Below, in pieces: positions 6,813 through 8,897 of a DNA stretch of 8,897 nucleotides (position 1 is the stretch's first letter; each line of letters opens with the position of its first letter). Below the pieces are notes generated by a model. The model did no database searches and had not been told where the DNA came from. It saw only the letters and a list, made by a program, of their open reading frames with translations. The position numbers and the translations under genes were made by a program. The DNA is from Barnesiella sp. (GTDB lineage: Bacteria; Bacteroidota; Bacteroidia; Bacteroidales; Muribaculaceae), in assembly GCA_014801065.1 (NCBI GenBank), contig JAAVEX010000087.1:16169-25065 (forward strand), written 5' to 3'.

Positions 6813-6820
6813 CAAAGTTA
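6813..6820 (-). promoter_or_regulatory. Promoter -7 element before nusB
   Basis: Read on the reverse strand this is TAACTTTG, an exact match to TAnnTTTG, in the 67-base gap between thiL and nusB. Initiation would fall near 6806, leaving about 18 nt before the ATG at 6788. No good TTTG is found 19-21 bases upstream, so the -33 element is weak or absent. It also implies that the TTG at 6815 lies upstream of the transcript, which supports the ATG start. The site would let nusB-yajC-ybbR-coaE be expressed separately from PNP-thiL. Confidence 0.45.
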
Positions 6821-6855
6821 GCTATTTCCGCCGATATTACGCCATTTTGCCGCCT

Positions 6856-7956
6856 CTATTTTTCATCAGAATCTGCTTCGGATGGCTGTTGGGGCTCATC
6901 CTCAGCATCTTTTACCATTTCCTCAGTGGCCGGCATGTGGTTAAATCCCTGGGCGCGCAACTGCATCTCCACACCGTCGCGCGTCACAAGCGCACATCCC
7001 AGTTCAGGCTTGGTGATATGACCGATGATCTTCACCCCTTCAAGCTTGTTGAGCGCTTCGTGGGCATGGAGCGGAGCCGTGAACACGAGTTCATAGTCTT
7101 CGCCACCATTGAGAGCTGCCGTCACCAAATTCATGTTGACCTCCTCGGCCATGACAGCCGTCTGGTAATCGATAGGGATCCTGTCCTCATAGATGCGGCA
7201 GCCGCAATCGCTTGCCTTACATATATGCAGGAGCTCCGACGAGAGTCCGTCGCTCACATCCATCATCGCCGTGGGCACTATTCCGGCTTTGTCAAGCTCC
7301 TTGATGATGTCGCGGCGAGCTTCGGGTTTAAGCTGGCGTTCGATCAGATACTCTTTACCTTCAAATTTAGGGATAAAGTCTTTCTGACCTGCTCCGACAT
7401 TTTTCTCACGTTCGAGCAACTGAAGCCCCATATAGGCCGAACCAAGATCGCCCGACACACAGATGAGATCGGTATCCTTAGCGCCGGAACGCAACACCAC
7501 CTTATCCTTGGGCGCATCTCCGACACAGGTCACACTTATCACCAGCCCCGATCGGGAAGCAGTGGTGTCGCCTCCCACCAGGTCAACGCCGTAGATCTCA
7601 CAGGCCAGACGCAGCCCGGAGTATAGAGCCTCGATATGCTCCACGGTGAACCGCGCCGATATACCCAGGCTGACGGTGATCTGCCTCGGCGTGCCATTCA
7701 TGGCGTAGATGTCAGAAAAATTGACAACGGCCGCCTTATAGCCAAGATGCTTTAGCGGTACGTATGTGAGATCAAAGTGAACGCCTTCAACGAGAAGATC
7801 GGTGCTGACAAGCACCTCAGTGTCAGGATAGCGGAGCACGGCCGCATCATCGCCCACACCCTTCACCGTCGACGAGTTCACAGAAGTGAGACCTTGTGTT
7901 AGTCTGTCAATAAGACCAAACTCGCCAAGCGTTGAGATTTCTGTCTGTTGTTCCAT
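6856..7956 (-). CDS. thiL: Thiamine-monophosphate kinase
   Basis: ThiL phosphorylates thiamine monophosphate to thiamine diphosphate with ATP and Mg2+, the final step of cofactor synthesis. The family motifs appear in order. GVGDDAAVL (33-41) and STDLLVEGVHFDL (51-63) contribute metal and phosphate ligands. VVNFSDIYAMNGTPR (77-91), VGGDTTAS (127-134), MMDVSDGLSSEL (231-242) and LNGGEDYELVF (282-292) follow. All the acidic ligand positions look intact. The protein has 366 residues, somewhat longer than the roughly 325-350 common in the family. The excess is mainly an acidic C-terminal tail (about 341-366) rich in Glu, Asp and Gln, probably disordered. It starts 32 bases after the PNP stop and is probably co-transcribed with it. 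No TPP riboswitch is visible upstream, and no other thi gene lies in the window. Confidence 0.96.
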   Translation of the reverse strand: MEQQTEISTLGEFGLIDRLTQGLTSVNSSTVKGVGDDAAVLRYPDTEVLVSTDLLVEGVHFDLTYVPLKHLGYKAAVVNFSDIYAMNGTPRQITVSLGISARFTVEHIEALYSGLRLACEIYGVDLVGGDTTASRSGLVISVTCVGDAPKDKVVLRSGAKDTDLICVSGDLGSAYMGLQLLEREKNVGAGQKDFIPKFEGKEYLIERQLKPEARRDIIKELDKAGIVPTAMMDVSDGLSSELLHICKASDCGCRIYEDRIPIDYQTAVMAEEVNMNLVTAALNGGEDYELVFTAPLHAHEALNKLEGVKIIGHITKPELGCALVTRDGVEMQLRAQGFNHMPATEEMVKDAEDEPQQPSEADSDEK

Positions 7957-7988
7957 TAGCTTATGAATTAGAGAAATTCCGCGATCGA

Positions 7989-8804
7989 TCAGTCGGCGCG
8001 AGCCACAAGTTCACGCATGATTTCCATCATCTTGGGCTGAGCGGCTTCGGCTGCTTTCTGCACCTCTTCGTGAGTAGGCACTTCCGTCACATCCTTGCCA
8101 CCGAGGTCAGTTATCACCGAAACGCCAAACACTCTCATGCCGGCATGGTTGGCAACAATAACTTCAGGCACTGTCGACATGCCCACGGCATCACCGCCGA
8201 TGATACGGAAAAATTCATACTCGGCAGGGGTTTCGAAAGTCGGACCAGTAACGCCTACATACACGCCATGCATCACACGGATTCCTTTTTCCTCAGCAAT
8301 AGTGTCGGCAAGCGAGATGAGTTTCTTGCTATAGGCTTCGGTCATGGCCGGGAAGCGCGGACCGAGGCGATTGTCGTTCTTTCCGCGGAGGGGATTTTCG
8401 GGGAAAAGATTGATATGATCGGTGATGATCATCACGTCGCCAACACGAAATTCTTTATTCATGCCACCGGCCGCATTGCTGACAAACAGGGTCGAAATGC
8501 CAAGCTCTTTCATCACTCTCACGGGGAAGGTGACCGACTTCATGTCGTAGCCTTCATAATAGTGGAATCGTCCCTGCATAGCCATCACGGGCTTGCTGCC
8601 GAGACGTCCGAAAATCAGATTACCGCTATGGCCTTCAACGGTTGATACCGGGAAGTTGGGGATTTCCGTATAAGGGATATACTGCTTATCTTCGATATGA
8701 TCCACAAGGGCGCCGAGACCGGTGCCGAGAATGATAGCAGTGTCGGGCATAGCGCCCACTTTCGATTTGATATAATCTGCTGTTTCCTGAATTTTGGTCA
8801 ACAT
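7989..8804 (-). CDS. punA: Purine nucleoside phosphorylase, trimeric (PunA/human PNP) type
   Basis: The enzyme cleaves purine (deoxy)nucleosides with phosphate to the free base and (deoxy)ribose 1-phosphate, in cytoplasmic purine salvage. The 271 residues match the homotrimeric family. ILGTGLG (25-31) and GHSGNLIFG (58-66) form the phosphate-binding part. QGRFHYYEGY (77-86) carries Arg79 and His81, equivalent to human R84 and H86. NAAGG lies at 110-114. TGPTFETPAEY (186-196) holds Glu191, equivalent to human E201 in the base pocket. GGDAVGMSTVPEVIVANH (203-220) follows. The residue matching human Asn243 is Asp233 in VITDLGG, which could affect base preference. THEEV (244-248) supplies the His equivalent to human H257. 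The ATG at 8804 is the natural start. The gene lies upstream of thiL, and a short tandem repeat sits in its 5' region. Confidence 0.95.
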   Translation of the reverse strand: MLTKIQETADYIKSKVGAMPDTAIILGTGLGALVDHIEDKQYIPYTEIPNFPVSTVEGHSGNLIFGRLGSKPVMAMQGRFHYYEGYDMKSVTFPVRVMKELGISTLFVSNAAGGMNKEFRVGDVMIITDHINLFPENPLRGKNDNRLGPRFPAMTEAYSKKLISLADTIAEEKGIRVMHGVYVGVTGPTFETPAEYEFFRIIGGDAVGMSTVPEVIVANHAGMRVFGVSVITDLGGKDVTEVPTHEEVQKAAEAAQPKMMEIMRELVARAD

Positions 8805-8825
8805 GGTTATTTGATTTTATGTATG

Positions 8826-8868
8826 ATTATTACTATGGTTAAACAATTATTACTATGGTTAAACAATT
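8826..8868. repeat. Short tandem direct repeat upstream of the PNP gene
   Basis: A 20-base unit containing ACTATGGTTAAACAATT occurs twice without mismatch: 8826-8848 and 8846-8868 are identical over 23 bases and overlap by three. The core GGTTAAAC is nearly palindromic. It starts 21 bases before the PNP ATG on the reverse strand and ends 8 bases before a possible forward ATG at 8877. I see no clean TAnnTTTG promoter on either strand here. On the forward strand TTTG at 8810-8813 followed after 20 bases by TATGGTTA is a weak match. It could be a double operator or simple replication slippage. Confidence 0.9.
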
Positions 8869-8876
8869 GCAACGCC

Positions 8877-8897
8877 ATGAAAGTTGGTCTCGGCAGC
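8877..8897 (+). CDS. Possible start of a divergent gene, cut by the window edge (RpiB-like?)
   Basis: An ATG at 8877 opens a frame reading MKVGLGS to the window end. This fits the start of ribose-5-phosphate isomerase B (commonly MKxGLxSDHAG), but seven residues cannot prove it. The opposite strand also has an open frame entering from the window end and stopping at 8859 (ending FHGVAIV), which could be the tail of an upstream gene. Only one of the two is likely to be real, and I slightly favour the forward one. Confidence 0.3.

Noticed and set aside
6847..7626. Forward-strand open frame of 259 codons opposite thiL
   Set aside because: All conserved ThiL motifs are on the reverse strand. The forward product is His-rich and matches nothing I know, so it is an antisense shadow.
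7932..8645. Forward-strand open frame of 237 codons opposite the PNP gene
   Set aside because: It is antisense to a well-supported enzyme, with a His/Phe-rich composition typical of shadow frames.

Overview
The window looks like chromosomal core sequence from a Bacteroidales bacterium, plausibly of the Muribaculaceae; the family-level guess is inference. Three signs point there. Promoter-like sites have the Bacteroidetes form TAnnTTTG, starts have no clear Shine-Dalgarno sequence, and the reverse-strand block nusB-yajC-YbbR-coaE is, from memory, a gene order typical of Bacteroidales. Base composition is near 50% GC and even throughout. I see no integrase, transposase, phage gene, CRISPR array or toxin-antitoxin pair.

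Layout. Positions 1-207 hold a promoter, a tRNA-Leu(UAA) gene and a strong intrinsic terminator. A second promoter then opens a forward-strand run: a divergent threonine-synthase-like protein, a small helical protein of unknown function, a short PlsC-type acyltransferase and a nitrilase-superfamily amidase of the YafV/omega-amidase type. The amidase gene ends by overlapping the converging coaE gene by 8 bases.

From 3348 to 8804 all genes are on the reverse strand. In transcription order they are purine nucleoside phosphorylase (PNP), thiamine-monophosphate kinase (thiL), an enlarged nusB, yajC, a YbbR-domain membrane protein and coaE. A promoter-like site before nusB suggests two units, PNP-thiL and nusB-yajC-ybbR-coaE. 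The final 93 bases hold a short tandem repeat and perhaps the first seven codons of a divergent forward gene.

The genes form housekeeping sets rather than one pathway: nucleoside salvage and thiamine diphosphate synthesis; transcription antitermination, Sec accessory function, an envelope protein and the last step of CoA synthesis; and amino-acid, lipid and metabolite-repair enzymes. I found no clearly new multi-gene system. The most unusual items are a NusB with an apparent internal duplication of about 150 residues, a ThrC-like protein that keeps its PLP core but has lost several substrate-side motifs, and an Asp in the base-recognition position of PNP.
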